A stretch of DNA of 48,871 nt from Heterostelium multicystogenum (taxonomy: Eukaryota > Evosea > Eumycetozoa > Acytosteliales > Acytosteliaceae), in contig RCNN01000239.1 of the NCBI GenBank assembly GCA_003667245.1, positions 1 to 48,871 of the forward strand. The letters are read 5' to 3'. Made by a program: the position numbers and the translations under genes. Below are positions 29,691 through 40,691 of this stretch, in pieces (the stretch's first letter is position 1; each line of letters begins with the position of its first letter). The notes below the pieces were generated by a model. The model had not been told where the DNA came from, did no database searches, and saw nothing but the letters and a program-made list of their open reading frames with translations.

Positions 29691-31226
29691 CTCGCCCGCA
29701 TCCAGCTTCGCCAGCAGCCTCTGGCCCCGTTCCCACAGCGCGTCCTGCTTGGATTCAGGCATCCGGTCGAGGTTCTTGTAAAGCATGGCCATGCGCTGAT
29801 TGCCCCGCAGCAGGTCGCCGTGGCGCATCAGAAAGTGCCAGTAAAGCGCATTGAACGGGCAGGCATTGTCAGCGGTACTTTCAGTGACTTTGTACGCACA
29901 GTCGCGGCAGTAGTCCGACATGCGCTTTATGTATTGGCCGCTCGCGCAATAAGGTTTGGAACCCAGGTAGCCGCCATCCGCATGCATGACCATGCCCAGG
30001 GTGTTGGGCAGCTCGACCCAGTCGAACGCGTCCATGTAGATCGCCAGGTACCACTCGCATATCTGGCTGGGCACGATGCCGGCCAGCAGGGCGAAATTGC
30101 CGGTGACCATCAGCCGCTGGATGTGATGGGCATAGGCATGTTTCAGGCTTTGGCCGATCGCCTGGCGCATGCAGTTCATTTGCGTCTCGCCCGTCCAGTA
30201 GAACTCCGGCAGCGGGCGGCTGTTGCCGAATGCATTGCCAGCGGCATAGTCGGGCATCTTCAGCCAGTACACGCCGCGTACGTACTCCCGCCAGCCAATC
30301 AGTTGGCGGATAAACCCTTCGCCAGCGTTCAGCCCGATGCTGCCCGACCAATAGGCCGCCTCCACATCGCTACACAGCTGGCGCAGGTCCAGCAGGCCGA
30401 TGTTCAGTGCTGCGCTGATACGGGCGTGAAACAGGAACGGCTCGTCGCTGGCCATGGCGTCCTGGTAGTCGCCGAACCCCGCCAGGCCATAGTCCAGAAA
30501 GTAGTTCCAGAGGGCCTGCGCGTCGGCGTGGGTCACGGGGTAATCGAAGGTGTCGAGGGAACCGTAGTGGCTGCTGAAGTGTTTACCTACCAGCGCCAGC
30601 ACGTCCTGGGTGATCGAGTCCGAGCTGAAGCGCGCCGGGTAGGGCGCCTTGGTGCCCTTGGGCAATGCCTTGCGGTTGTCCGCATCAAAGTTCCAGGCAC
30701 CGCCCACTGGCGTACCGTCACCGTTGAGCAAGAGCCCGCTCTTGCGGCGCATCTCCCGGTAGAAGTACTCCATGCGCAGCTGTTTTTTACCGCTGGCCCA
30801 AGCCGCGAACTCGTCACGGCCGCACAGGAATCGGTGGTCGGCATGCCACTGGATCGGCAAACCGCAGTCCTTCAGGGATTGCTCAAGGCGCCAGTCACCG
30901 CATTCGGTCAGGTGTATTTCCCGGGGTTGCATCAGCGATTGCCAGCGCCTTAACTCGCCGGGTACCGAGCCGGTGTTTTGCGGGTCGTCCAGGGCGACGT
31001 ACTGCACCCGGATACCACGCTGCTGCAACGCCTGGGCAAAATGGCGCATGGCGCTGAAGACCAGGACGATTTTTTGCGGATGGTGGGGCACATGGCTGGC
31101 TTCCTCCATGACCTCGACCATCAAGACCGCATCGCGCTGGCTGTCCAGCCCATCCAATGAGGCCAGGTCAAACGACAACTGGTCGCCCAGCACCAGGCAC
31201 AGATTTCGAACTGCCTTGGTCACCAT
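29682..31226 (-). CDS. Photolyase/cryptochrome of the iron-sulfur (PhrB/CryB) class
   Basis: Intact 514-residue flavoprotein that probably repairs UV-made (6-4) photoproducts or senses blue light. The N-terminal Rossmann part begins NLCLVLGDQLSFDLASLDG. The C-terminal FAD domain includes SGSIGLNAGEGFIRQLIGWREYV and MVTGNFALLAG. Cys residues in SQICEWY, PYCASG, DYCRDCAYK and NACPFN fit the four ligands of the [4Fe-4S] cluster in this class. MVTKAV at 31226 is chosen as start because it overlaps the upstream gene. Probably the last gene of a three-gene operon. Confidence 0.92.
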   Translation of the reverse strand: MVTKAVRNLCLVLGDQLSFDLASLDGLDSQRDAVLMVEVMEEASHVPHHPQKIVLVFSAMRHFAQALQQRGIRVQYVALDDPQNTGSVPGELRRWQSLMQPREIHLTECGDWRLEQSLKDCGLPIQWHADHRFLCGRDEFAAWASGKKQLRMEYFYREMRRKSGLLLNGDGTPVGGAWNFDADNRKALPKGTKAPYPARFSSDSITQDVLALVGKHFSSHYGSLDTFDYPVTHADAQALWNYFLDYGLAGFGDYQDAMASDEPFLFHARISAALNIGLLDLRQLCSDVEAAYWSGSIGLNAGEGFIRQLIGWREYVRGVYWLKMPDYAAGNAFGNSRPLPEFYWTGETQMNCMRQAIGQSLKHAYAHHIQRLMVTGNFALLAGIVPSQICEWYLAIYMDAFDWVELPNTLGMVMHADGGYLGSKPYCASGQYIKRMSDYCRDCAYKVTESTADNACPFNALYWHFLMRHGDLLRGNQRMAMLYKNLDRMPESKQDALWERGQRLLAKLDAGESL

Positions 31227-31525
31227 GGCGCTTCCAGGGAAAATGGCGTTCGCAGTGGCTCGATAGCGCCTTCTCGCCGGCCGCACATTTCGTCATGCAC
31301 GCACTGATGCACCAGGGTGCAGGGAAATGCAGGGACTGCCTGCAACACGTCACGCAGGTGATTGACGGAGCGAAAGTGCATGGGCTTCGCCGACTCGTCC
31401 AGCAGCGTGAACTGGCCGTGGTCCAGCGTTACGCGCGCCAGATAGAAACCACCTTCCAGCGACAGCAGTTCCATTTCGCGTACAGCGCCTTGGGTGGCCA
31501 GTTTGGTCAGGGCTTGCAGGTTCAT
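31220..31525 (-). CDS. DUF6482-family protein
   Basis: Intact 101-residue cytoplasmic protein. LEGGFYLARVTLDHGQFTLL and HFRSVNHLRDVL...LVHQCVHDEMCG resemble small Pseudomonas proteins of DUF6482. It overlaps the photolyase start by seven bases, so the two are translationally linked. Function unknown; the linkage suggests a light or UV stress context. Confidence 0.7.
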   Translation of the reverse strand: MNLQALTKLATQGAVREMELLSLEGGFYLARVTLDHGQFTLLDESAKPMHFRSVNHLRDVLQAVPAFPCTLVHQCVHDEMCGRREGAIEPLRTPFSLEAPW

Positions 31526-31542
31526 GGTTCACTCCTTACCGG

Positions 31543-32079
31543 TCAGGGTTGTGAAGACTGGCGACGGAAGAACAACGTCACCTGGCCGACTTCCACACCC
31601 AACTTGGACATGCTGGAGCGGTTGATCAACGTGTCTTCGTCCATCAGGTACATCCAATCGTCGAGGCTCACTTCGTAGACGGATCCATCAACCGGCAGGT
31701 TCAGGACGTAGCGCCAGCGTAGTGCGTTTCCCGCCACTTCGCCCCTGGCCTCGCCCACCACGTCACCGGCCCGTCCGCGCCAGTGGTTGGGGCCGTCCGG
31801 GGTGAGGGTCCAGACACGTTGCTGGCGAGTACCATCGCTGTATAGAAAGCGCTCATCGAGAATCAGGTTTTCACCCTCGCGGCGGCTGGCGATATTCACC
31901 TCGAAACGCTTGGCCACTTCACCCGAGCGTTTCTCGAAGATGCCCCAGGCCTTGACGGGCTTGCTGAAGAAGCTCACCAGGTCCAGTTGCGGTTGCTGGT
32001 CGGCATAGTGTTTTACATCCACGCTGCCACAACTGCTCAGGCCCAACACCAGGGCCAGCGAAACCAATAGACGGGTCAT
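31543..32079 (-). CDS. DUF3833-family lipoprotein
   Basis: Intact 178-residue envelope lipoprotein. The signal peptide ends in lipobox LGLSSC (Cys near residue 17), followed by the DUF3833 pattern FFSKPVKAWGIFEKRSGEVA and SDGTRQQRVWTLTPDG. GGGGAG lies before the ATG at 32079. Seventeen bases separate it from the DUF6482 gene, so it probably opens the photolyase operon. DUF3833 genes often accompany photolyase and cyclopropane-fatty-acid genes; its role is unknown. Confidence 0.82.
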   Translation of the reverse strand: MTRLLVSLALVLGLSSCGSVDVKHYADQQPQLDLVSFFSKPVKAWGIFEKRSGEVAKRFEVNIASRREGENLILDERFLYSDGTRQQRVWTLTPDGPNHWRGRAGDVVGEARGEVAGNALRWRYVLNLPVDGSVYEVSLDDWMYLMDEDTLINRSSMSKLGVEVGQVTLFFRRQSSQP

Positions 32080-32229
32080 TGCGGTTCTCCCCGAGAGGGC
32101 TTGATACTGCTGATACTTGTACAAAATAATAAAATTGTACAGGTATTTAGCGCATTACCAGGATGTTACCGGCTACCGGCCTGCCCATTTATGGCGGGTA
32201 TATGCAGCCTCAGGGGACCAGGTGCAGAT

Positions 32230-32364
32230 GATCGTTCCCACGCTCTGCGTGGGAATGCCGCCTCGGACGCTCCGCGTCCCGCTGGCACCGCCGCATTGAC
32301 GCCTCGCGCCATGGTGACGCGGAGCGTCACGGTATGCATTCCCACGCAGAGCGTGGGAACGATC
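32230..32364. repeat. Family C palindromic repeat (complete)
   Basis: GATCGTTCCCACGCTCTGCG and its reverse complement at 32337-32364 enclose inner inverted pairs (GGACGCTCCGCGTCC; GTGACGCGGAGCGTCAC). It lies between the DUF3833 promoter region and the aldehyde dehydrogenase stop. Confidence 0.9.
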
Positions 32365-32378
32365 GGTCGCCCGGTTTA

Positions 32379-33867
32379 TCAGTAGCGAATCATCACCGAC
32401 TTGAGCTCGGTGTAGTCGTCGATAAAAGCCCCGCCGAACTCCCGTCCCACCCCCGAAGACTTGTTGCCGCCAAACGGCACCGCCGGGTCGAGCATCGTGT
32501 GCATGTTCACCCACACCGTCCCCGCGTTGATCGCCGGCACCATGCGCAGGGCCTTGCTCAGATCATTGGTCCAGAGACTGGCGCTCAGGCCGTAAGGCGT
32601 GTTGTTCATCAGTTCCAGCAGCTCATCCTCGGTGTCGTAGGGGAAAAACGTGGCGATCGGGCCGAAGGTCTCTTCGTTGAGCAGGGTGTCGTGGATCGTG
32701 TTGGCGAGAATCACGGTGGGCTCCACATAGCACCCCGGTCCGTCGATCAGCTTGCCGCCGTGGACAATCGTATTGTTCTCGGCCCGGGCCTTGGCGAAAA
32801 AACCATTCGAGTTTCTGTTGGTGCTGGCGGTTGGTCACCGGGCCGAATTCGGTGCGCTCGTCCAGCGGCGAGCCGATGTTCAACCGGCCCAGGCGTTGCG
32901 CCAGTTTGTCCATGATCGGCTCGATCTGCGAGCGGTGGGCGAAGAAGCGTTCGGCGGCCGCGCAGATTTGCCCGGAGTGCAGGAAGCCGGCTTCGATGAT
33001 GCCGTTGACCGCTTTGTCGAGGTCCACATCCCGCAGGAATCCGGCGGAGTTTTTGCCGCCCAGTTCCAGGGTCGCCCGGGTCAACCCGGCGCCCATGGCA
33101 CTGCGGCCCACGGCGATGCCGGTGGGCACCGAGCCGGTAAACGAGACCTTGTCGGTGCCCGGGTGCTCCACCAGGCCTTTGCCCACATGGCCGCCACCGG
33201 TCAACACGTTCAGCACGCCCGCCGGCAGGCCGGCGTCGATGGCCAGTTCGGCGATGCGCAGGATGGTCAGCGGGGTGAACTCGCTGGGCTTGATGATGAT
33301 GCTGCAGCCGGTCACCAGTGCCGAGGCGAGTTTCCAGATGGCGATCATGGTCGAGAAATTCCACGGCACGATGCCCACTACCACGCCCACCGGTTCGCGC
33401 AGGGTGAACGCGGTGTAGCGTTCGCCGGCGAAGGAGGGCAGTGAAGGGGTAAGGGTCTGGCCGCTGATCTTGGTGGCCCAGCCGGCGTAGTAACGCAGGA
33501 AGTGCGCCGCCTGATCGACCTCGAAGGCCCGGGAAATCTGGATGATCTTGCCCGACTGGCAGGTTTCGATCTGCGCCAGTGCTTCGCGGTGTTGCTCCAG
33601 CAGGTCGGCGAGTTTCAGCAGCACATTGCCGCGAATGGCAGGGGCGACCTGGGCCCATTGCCGGAAGCCACGCCGGGACGATTCCACCGCTGTGTCGATA
33701 TCGGCCAGGTCCGCATCGGCAACCTGGGCGATCACCTCGCCGGTGGCCGGGTTGATCACTTCCAGAGCCTGGCCGGAATGGCTTTGGACGTACCCGCCGT
33801 CGATAAACAAGGCATGGCTTCGACGGAGGAAGGCCTGGACTTCAGGCAGCAGCGCAATATCGCTCAT
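32379..33867 (-). CDS. Aldehyde dehydrogenase, phenylacetaldehyde type (FeaB/PeaE/StyD-like)
   Basis: NAD-dependent oxidation of an aromatic aldehyde to its acid. About 496 residues. PWNFSTMIAIWKLASALVTG and FTGSVPTGIAVG form the cofactor-binding part; LELGGKN carries the general-base Glu and SGQICAAAERFF the catalytic Cys; VNMHTMLDPAVPFGGNKSSG is at the C-terminus. One extra A in the run 32797-32802 breaks the frame near codon 355. Divergent from the flavin monooxygenase. With the FeaR-like regulator at 39704 this points to aromatic amine breakdown. Confidence 0.9.
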
Positions 33868-33946
33868 GGGATTTTCCTGCTCGCAAAAGCCCGAGGGTAA
33901 CCAGCGCCGCCGGGCCAGGCTTGTCTGTGCCTGCCGGGCGATATGT

Positions 33947-33998
33947 CTGTGGCTGCCAGGCCTGTGGAAAGTGCAATCTTGGCTGTGGAAGGTGCATT
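33947..33998. promoter_or_regulatory. CTGTGG direct repeats in a divergent promoter region
   Basis: CTGTGGAAAGTGCA at 33962 recurs as CTGTGGAAGGTGCA at 33983, exactly 21 bases (two helical turns) apart; a third, partial CTGTGG lies at 33947. They occupy the 228-base gap between the aldehyde dehydrogenase and the monooxygenase. Tandem half-sites on one helix face suit an AraC-type activator such as the one at 39704. The link is inferred. Confidence 0.4.
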
Positions 33999-34095
33999 TT
34001 CCGGGGGTGTCGCCCGCTCCATACTGGCCCCACATCCAGCGCCGCTCGTTGAGTTTGAACGCCAGCCGGACATCCAATAATAAGCAGGGCCGTCC

Positions 34096-35266
34096 ATGAA
34101 AAAGCCAAACCCGCTCCTCGAAGATCTCAAGGCGATTCTGCCGACCATCGCTGCCAACGCCTTCCAGGCCGAGCAGGACCGCAAGGTTCCCGACGAGAAC
34201 ATTGCGCTGCTCAAGAGCATCGGCATGCACCGTGCCTTTCAACCCAAACCCTTTGGCGGCATGGAAATCTCCCTGCCGCAGTTTGCCGACTGCATCGCCT
34301 TGTTGGCCGGCGCCTGTGCCAGCACCGCGTGGGCCATGAGCCTGTTGTGCACCCACAGCCATCAACTGGCGTTGTTTCCCGCCAAGCTGCAGCAGGAAGT
34401 CTGGGGCGATAACCCGAATGCCACCGCCAGCAGCAGCATCGCGCCGTTTGGCCGCACTGAAGAAGTTGAGGGCGGTGTGCTGTTCAGCGGTGAAAATGGG
34501 CTGGAGCAGCGGTTGCGATCATGCCGAGTGGGCGATTGTCGGCTTCCGCCGTAAAAACGCCGAGGGCACCCAGGACTATTGCTTCGCGGTACTGCCGCGC
34601 AGCGACTATCAGATTCGCGATGACTGGTTCGCCGCCGGCATGAAAGGCAGCGGCACCAAGACCCTGATCATCGACAAGGTTCTGGTGCCAGAACACCGCA
34701 TCCAGAAAGCCAAGGACATGATGGAAGGCAAGTCCGCCGGCTTCGGTCTGTACCCCGACAGCAAGATTTTCTACTCGCCGTACCGCCCGTATTTCGCCAG
34801 CGGTTTCTCCACCGTGAGCCTGGGCGTGGCCGAGCGCATGCTCGAAGTATTCCGCGAAAAAACCAGGACCCGCGTACGTGCCTACACCGGCGCGGCAGTG
34901 GGGGCGGCGACTCCGGCGTTGATGCGCCTGGCCGAGTCGACACACCAGGTGGCCGCCGCCCGGGCGTTCCTGGAAAAGACCTGGCAGGAACACGCCGAAC
35001 ACAGCGAACAGCACCGTTACCCGAGCCGCGAGACCCTGGCGTTCTGGCGTACCAACCAGGCGTACGCCACCAAGATGTGCATCCAGGCGGTGGACCGCTT
35101 GTTCGAGGCCGCCGGTGGCAATGCGTGGTTCGAGCACAACGAGATGCAGCGTCTGTTCCGCGATTCCCATATGACCGGCGCCCATGCGTACACCGATTAC
35201 GACGTGTGCGCGCAGATCCTGGGGCGTGAGCTGATGGGGCTCGAGCCTGATCCGAGCATGATTTGA
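34096..35266 (+). CDS. Flavin monooxygenase oxygenase component (HpaH/HsaA/IacA-like, group D)
   Basis: Two-component aromatic hydroxylase, oxygenase subunit, with acyl-CoA dehydrogenase fold, about 390 residues. AFQPKPFGGMEISLPQFADC, CASTAWAMSLLCTHSHQLAL, then DYQIRDDWFAAGMKGSGTKT and IIDKVLVPEHR, ending with AAGGNAWFEHNEMQRLFRD. This pattern matches hydroxylases of phenols, steroids or indole-3-acetate that take reduced flavin from a partner. One extra G at 34498-34500 breaks the frame. The reductase follows 59 bases downstream. The exact substrate cannot be read from sequence. Confidence 0.85.
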
Positions 35267-35820
<554 letters not shown>

Positions 35821-35856
35821 GGCGAACACCTCTATCGAAGGCTGAAGCAGGTTCAA

Positions 35857-35946
35857 TGTGGGAGCGGGCTTGCTCGCGAATGCGGAGTGTCAGCCAATAC
35901 ATCTGGCGACTGACACACCGCTTTCGCGAGCAAGCCCGCTCCCACA
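35857..35946. repeat. REPIN, family A
   Basis: Inverted pair of TGTGGGAGCGGGCTTGCTCG around a variable centre with its own stem (GTGTCAG.../CTGACAC). Same family as 11679-11776. It separates the convergent reductase and porin genes and may serve as a two-way terminator. Confidence 0.92.
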
Positions 35947-35975
35947 TGTGATCTCGGTAGCTCATTGCACCTGTG

Positions 35976-37302
35976 TTAGAACGGCACGGCCACGGTGACT
36001 TGGCTATAGAGATTGGTGCCATTGCCACCCACCTGGTTGCCGCCGTTGCTCTCATCCTTGTTGGGCTTGTACAAACCCAGCAGTGGCGTGACGATCAGGT
36101 GTTCGTTCACCGCCCACTCCGCGTACAGGTCCAGTTCGCGCCCATCGAGGTTGAGCATGCCGCCCTTGCTCAACGTCTTGTAGTCGAAGAACAGCGCGCC
36201 CAGGGTGACGCTGTCCAGCGGCTTGACCTTCAACGCCACATGCTGCACCTCGGTGTTGGTATTGAACGGCCCCGAATAATTGCCGGCCACCTCGCCCTGC
36301 ACCCAGGTGCCGTAGCCACGGTTGAAGCCCGAAAACATCGCATCCCAGTTTTTCGAATAGCGGCTGTAGCGGTAGGTCAGGTCCGGCGACCACGGCAGCG
36401 CGGCGAAGGTATAACCGCCTTCGGTGTACCAGGCCTTTTCCGGGCCGGCGTCCTTGTCCTGCCAGGCGTATTCAAAGGAAAAGTGCGCGTTCTCGATCCG
36501 GCATTACCGGCGCCCCGCAGGCTGTAGATGTTCATCCCGGCGCGCTGTTTTTGCAGGTCATTGGCATAACGGTCGTCGACGCTGATGCCGTGGATATAGG
36601 TCAACCCCAGGGTGCCGGGCGCGGCGGTGTAGTCCAGGGTGCCGGCAGCCATTTCAGTGTTGGCCTGGGCGCGGTTGTCGGACTTGATCCACATTACGCT
36701 GCCATGCACGCCGTCCTTGCCACCCAGGCGTAGCACTGCGGTTTGATCGAAGGCATGCCGGGCGGCGATGTAGTAGGCGCCGCCCCGGTTGAACTTGCCG
36801 TCATCCACGCCCTTGCCGAAGTTCGGGCCGTCATCGTTGATGATGAAACCGTCGCCGAGCATGATGACCTGGCGGCCGAACGACAGGTTCACACCATCCT
36901 TGCCCAGTGTCGGAAACAGTTCCCCGAGCGCCAGCCGGCGAAGGCTTCGTCGAACTTGGTGGTGCGCTCGCTGCCGGTGGTCACGCCCGACGCATCGCCA
37001 TCACCCCAGGTGCCCGAGCTGACCAGGTTGGCCGTGCCATACACGCTGCCCAGGGCGCCGAAGCGCTGGTCGACGCTCAAGCCATACTTGATAAAACCTT
37101 CACGCCAGGTGGAACCGCCGGTGGTGCCGTCGTAGTTCTTGCGGCTGTTGAACATCCCGTACACCGCCAGGAAGTTGCCGGTGACCTGAGTGTCGTCATC
37201 GGCATACAGCTCGAACGCCTGGGCCGATGAGTCGATGATCATCAGCGCGATGCCCAGGCTGATGGCCCTGTACAGGTGACGGGTTTGTTGTGTGTGCTGC
37301 AT
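35976..37302 (-). CDS. Outer-membrane porin-like beta-barrel protein
   Basis: About 440 residues. The signal peptide (AISLGIALMIIDSSAQA) is followed by a barrel with alternating aromatic strands, for example NLSFGRQVIMLGDGFIINDD, WSPDLTYRYSRYSKNWDAMF and LYSQVTVAVPF with the terminal Phe needed for barrel insertion. Frame changes near 36900 and 36497. It lacks clear OprD or OprE text; an alginate-export or aromatic-acid porin family is possible. It is divergent from the APC permease and likely lets the cluster's substrate cross the outer membrane. Confidence 0.75.
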
Positions 37303-37519
37303 TGTTATAGTCCCCAACAAGGTGAATTGAGGGAGCATTAGGGCGAGCGCCACCGGGCCAAGTCTTTCCCCTGCGTGCCAGGAAATTGTCCCAGGCCGCC
37401 AGTGGCGCAGCAGTGGCAGGCAGCAACAAAAACCGGCGGCAGCCAGGAGCAAGACGATCAGCCAGGGCGGGCGCAGAGTGCCAATACTTCTAAAAATCCG
37501 CTTCTTGAGGATCTGCACC

Positions 37520-39019
37520 ATGTCGATCAACGACCGGCTCACCGAACATTTGAAACGCGGCACGGTGGGCTTTCCAACCGCGCTGGCGAGCACCATTGGC
37601 CTGATCATGGCCAGCCCGGTGATCCTCACCGCGACCATGGGTTTGGCATCGGCGGCAGCGCCTTTGCGGTGGCGATGTTGATCGCGGTGGTGATGATGCT
37701 GGCCCAGGCGACCACCTTCGCCGAAGCCGCCTCGATCCTGCCCACCACCGGCTCGGTCTACGACTACATCAATTGCGGCATGGGCCGGTTCTTTGCGATC
37801 ACCGGCACCTTGTCGGCGTACCTGATCGTGCATGTGTTTGCCGGCACCGCCGAAACCATCCTCTCCGGCGTGATGGCGCTGGTGAATTTCGAGCACCTCA
37901 ACACCCTGGCGGAATCCGCCGGCGGTTCGTGGTTGCTGGGAGTGGGCTTCGTGATTGTGTTCGGGTGCTCAATGCGTTTGGCGTCAGCGCGTTTTGGCCG
38001 GGCCGAGATCATCCTCACTTTCGGCATGTGGACCACCTTGATGGTGTTTGGCGTGCTGGGCCTGATCGCAGCCCCGGCGGTGCAGCTGGACGGCTGGTTC
38101 GGTGAATCCCTGGTCGGTACCGACCTGATTACCATCCTGTCGCTGGTGGGCATGGCGATGTTCATGTTTGTCGGCTGCGAGTTCGTCACGCCGCTGGCGC
38201 CGGACCTGCGCAACTCGGCCAAGGTGATGCCCAAGGCCATGGTGCTGGGGCTGCTGGGGGTGGCCACGTGCATGTTCATCTATGGCGCGGCCATGAAACG
38301 CCAGGTGGAAAACGTATTGATCGACGCGGCGGGCGGCGTGCACCTGCTGGATACGCCGATGGCCATCCCGAAATTCGCCGAGCAGGTGATGGGCAGCATC
38401 GGCCCGATGTGGCTGGGCATCGGCTTCCTGTTTGCCGGTGCTGCGACCATCAACACCTTGATGGCCGGTGTGCCGCGGATCCTGTACGGCATGGCGGTCG
38501 ACGGCGCGTTGCCCAAGGTCTTCACCTACCTGCACCCGCGCTTCAAGACACCGTTGCTGTGCATTCTGGTGGCGATGCTGATTCCGTGCCTGCACGCGCT
38601 GTACCTGGGCGGCAACACCGACAACATCATGCACCTGGTGCTGGCGGCCGTGTGTGCCTGGAGCTTTGCTTATCTGCTGGTGACGCTGTCGGTGGTGATC
38701 CTGCGGATTCGCCGTCCGGATCTGCCTCGCGCCTACCGTTCGCCGTTCTTTCCGCTGCCGCAGATTCTGTCGAGCATCGGCATCCTGCTGGGCATGTGGT
38801 TTATCACCCCGCCGGGCATGAACCCCGCCGACATCTACATTCCCTTTGGCGTGATGCTCGGGTGCACGGCGGCGTACGCGTTGTTCTGGACGCTGGTTGT
38901 GCAGAAGGTCAATCCATTCAAGCCCGCCTCGGTGGAAGAGGTGTTGGCCAAGGAGTTCGCCCATGAGCCGGGTCAGCCGCACAACGGGTATATCAGCCAT
39001 GCTGCAAAAAACTGTCTGA
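37520..39019 (+). CDS. APC-family amino acid/amine permease
   Basis: Inner-membrane transporter with about 12 helices and roughly 495 residues. ALASTIGLIMASPVILTATM forms the first helix with the substrate-binding break, then AEAASILPTTGSVYDYINCG, and MAMFMFVGCEFVTPLAPDLR. GAGGATC precedes the ATG at 37520. Frame changes lie near 37645 and 37968, and an extra A in the run 39006-39011 hides its stop at 39017-39019. Probable cargo: an aromatic amine or related amino compound, judging from the FeaR-like regulator and aldehyde dehydrogenase. Confidence 0.88.
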
Positions 39020-39585
39020 GCTGTTCAGCGCCCGGCGCGCGCCTGCCGGGTATCGACCCGGCGTTACGCTGGAACACCTGCGGCGTAACCTCGGCCTGGC
39101 CGGTTATGAGGTGTGTGGACCGACGACGGCCCGGGTTTCCCTGGACAATCTCGGGCTGCAACTGGAGATCGTCGAACGCACCGAGTCGCAGCTGTTGATG
39201 CACCCTGGTGATGACCGAATTCGTACTGCGCATCCCTGCCTCGCAGCAGGGCACGGCGAGCTTCGAACTGCACCACACCGGGGCCGTTCGACGCACCGGA
39301 ATCCGCTGTCGACAGCGGTCGGGAGACAAGGAGGTTTCAGGCATTTTGCACACGCAATTGCAGGAGGGCAGCGCCTTGCATCGCGCCTTGATGCCGCTGG
39401 ACTTCAAGCGCCTGCGCATCGACCTGGTGGATCACCAGTGGTGTGTGCGGCTTGAGCATATGGGCGGCAGCGAGGTGGTCAACCGCATGCCGGCGTTCCG
39501 TCGCTACATCGCCTTGAGCAGTGTGCAACGCGCCTGGCTGCTGGACGCCTTGAACGGTTTCCAGCGCGCCTTGCAGGCCCACTGA
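38999..39585 (+). CDS. DUF3156-like small protein
   Basis: About 195 residues, starting inside the permease end. Readable text includes TLEHLRRNLGLAGYEVCGPT (after one frame change near 39053), then MTEFVLRIPASQQGTASFEL and HTQLQEGSALHRALMPLDFK to the stop. No signal peptide or enzyme motif is visible. Small proteins of this kind sit beside amine permeases in Pseudomonas; I assign DUF3156 tentatively from that context. Frame changes near 39008, 39053 and 39205. Confidence 0.5.
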
Positions 39586-39703
39586 CCGCAGTATTTGGCA
39601 TCAATAGTGCAACCACCTTGGCAGACACGTACTTGTTGCGCGCATATAGATAACATGTTAACTATTGCCCGACAAAAACAAAAAAGCCAAGGTGGAAACA
39701 ACC

Positions 39704-40657
39704 ATGAGCATGCAACAGATTGGGCAAGACGGGCTGGACCTCTGGACCCGGGATCTGCGCGCGGTTTGCGGTCACTTCGACACAGAACTGGCCTTCAACC
39801 GCTCGCTGTTCATCGGCAGCATCAGCACCTTTTCCCGCGGCGGTTTGCCCCTGGCCAGCCTGCGCACCAACGCCGGCCTGATCAAGCGCCCCAAGGCCCG
39901 CGCCGACCACGATGACGACCAACACTGCTTCCTCGTCAGTCAGCGCAGCGGCTACTGCCAGATCACCCAAAACGGCCAGAGCTTCCAGCTTGCCCCCGGC
40001 GAACTGTTATTGATGGACTCGGTGGGCTCCATCGACATCACCCCGTTCGGGCTCATCGAACACGCGTCCCTGTCCTTGTCCCGCGCAGAGGTGTGCAAAC
40101 AGTTCGGCAACCAGCCCAAGACCTTCGGCAAAATCTCCTCGAGCAAAGCCTGCGGGCGCATGTTGCATGTGTTGATGGATCAACTGTGCAAAGACGCACT
40201 GAACGGCGAAGGCGCGGTCGGGGAGGGGCAGGCGTTGCAGTCGGCGTTTGTCTCGCTGCTGGGGTCGGCGTTTGAGCAGGAAGACGATGAGCGCGATGAT
40301 TGTGGCGGGTTGCAGGGCAGCAATCTGCGCAGCTATGTGCAGAAGGTGATTGATGAGTCATTGACCCAGCCAGGGCTTAGCCCGGTGGGGTTGGCGAGTC
40401 GGTTGAATATCTCGGTGCGGCATTTGTACCGGTTGTTTGAGGAACAGGATGACAGCGTGTGCCGGTATATCCAGCGGGCGCGGTTGAAGCGCAGTGCGGA
40501 TGATCTGACCAACCCGTTTTTGCGCAGTGAGTCGATTACGTCGATTGCGTATAAGTGGGGGTTTACGGATTCGGCGCACTTTAGTCGCTCGTTCAAGAAG
40601 CAGTTTGAAGTGTCGCCGAAGGATTTTCGGGCTGGGCGGTTGCAGCAGGTGGGGTGA
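39704..40657 (+). CDS. feaR: AraC-family transcriptional regulator, FeaR-like
   Basis: Intact 317-residue activator. The N-terminal AraC-binding-like domain (GYCQITQNGQSFQLAPGELL) is of the type found in FeaR, which controls phenylethylamine and tyramine use. The C-terminal double helix-turn-helix has GLASRLNISVRHLYRLFEEQ and SITSIAYKWGFTDSAHFSRS. The ATG at 39704 follows AAGGTGG and is preferred over 39665. It probably senses an aromatic amine or aldehyde and activates the permease, dehydrogenase and monooxygenase genes of this cluster. Codons turn G/T-ending toward the 3' end. Confidence 0.82.
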   Translation: MSMQQIGQDGLDLWTRDLRAVCGHFDTELAFNRSLFIGSISTFSRGGLPLASLRTNAGLIKRPKARADHDDDQHCFLVSQRSGYCQITQNGQSFQLAPGELLLMDSVGSIDITPFGLIEHASLSLSRAEVCKQFGNQPKTFGKISSSKACGRMLHVLMDQLCKDALNGEGAVGEGQALQSAFVSLLGSAFEQEDDERDDCGGLQGSNLRSYVQKVIDESLTQPGLSPVGLASRLNISVRHLYRLFEEQDDSVCRYIQRARLKRSADDLTNPFLRSESITSIAYKWGFTDSAHFSRSFKKQFEVSPKDFRAGRLQQVG

Positions 40658-40691
40658 TAGCGCTATAGGGCCACTCATTTGTTTGCTCAGT

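Noticed and set aside
20805..32364. CRISPR array from the repeated GTTCCCACGC units
   Set aside because: Units are palindromic, occur at three distant intergenic sites and have no regular spacers; they are REP-type elements.
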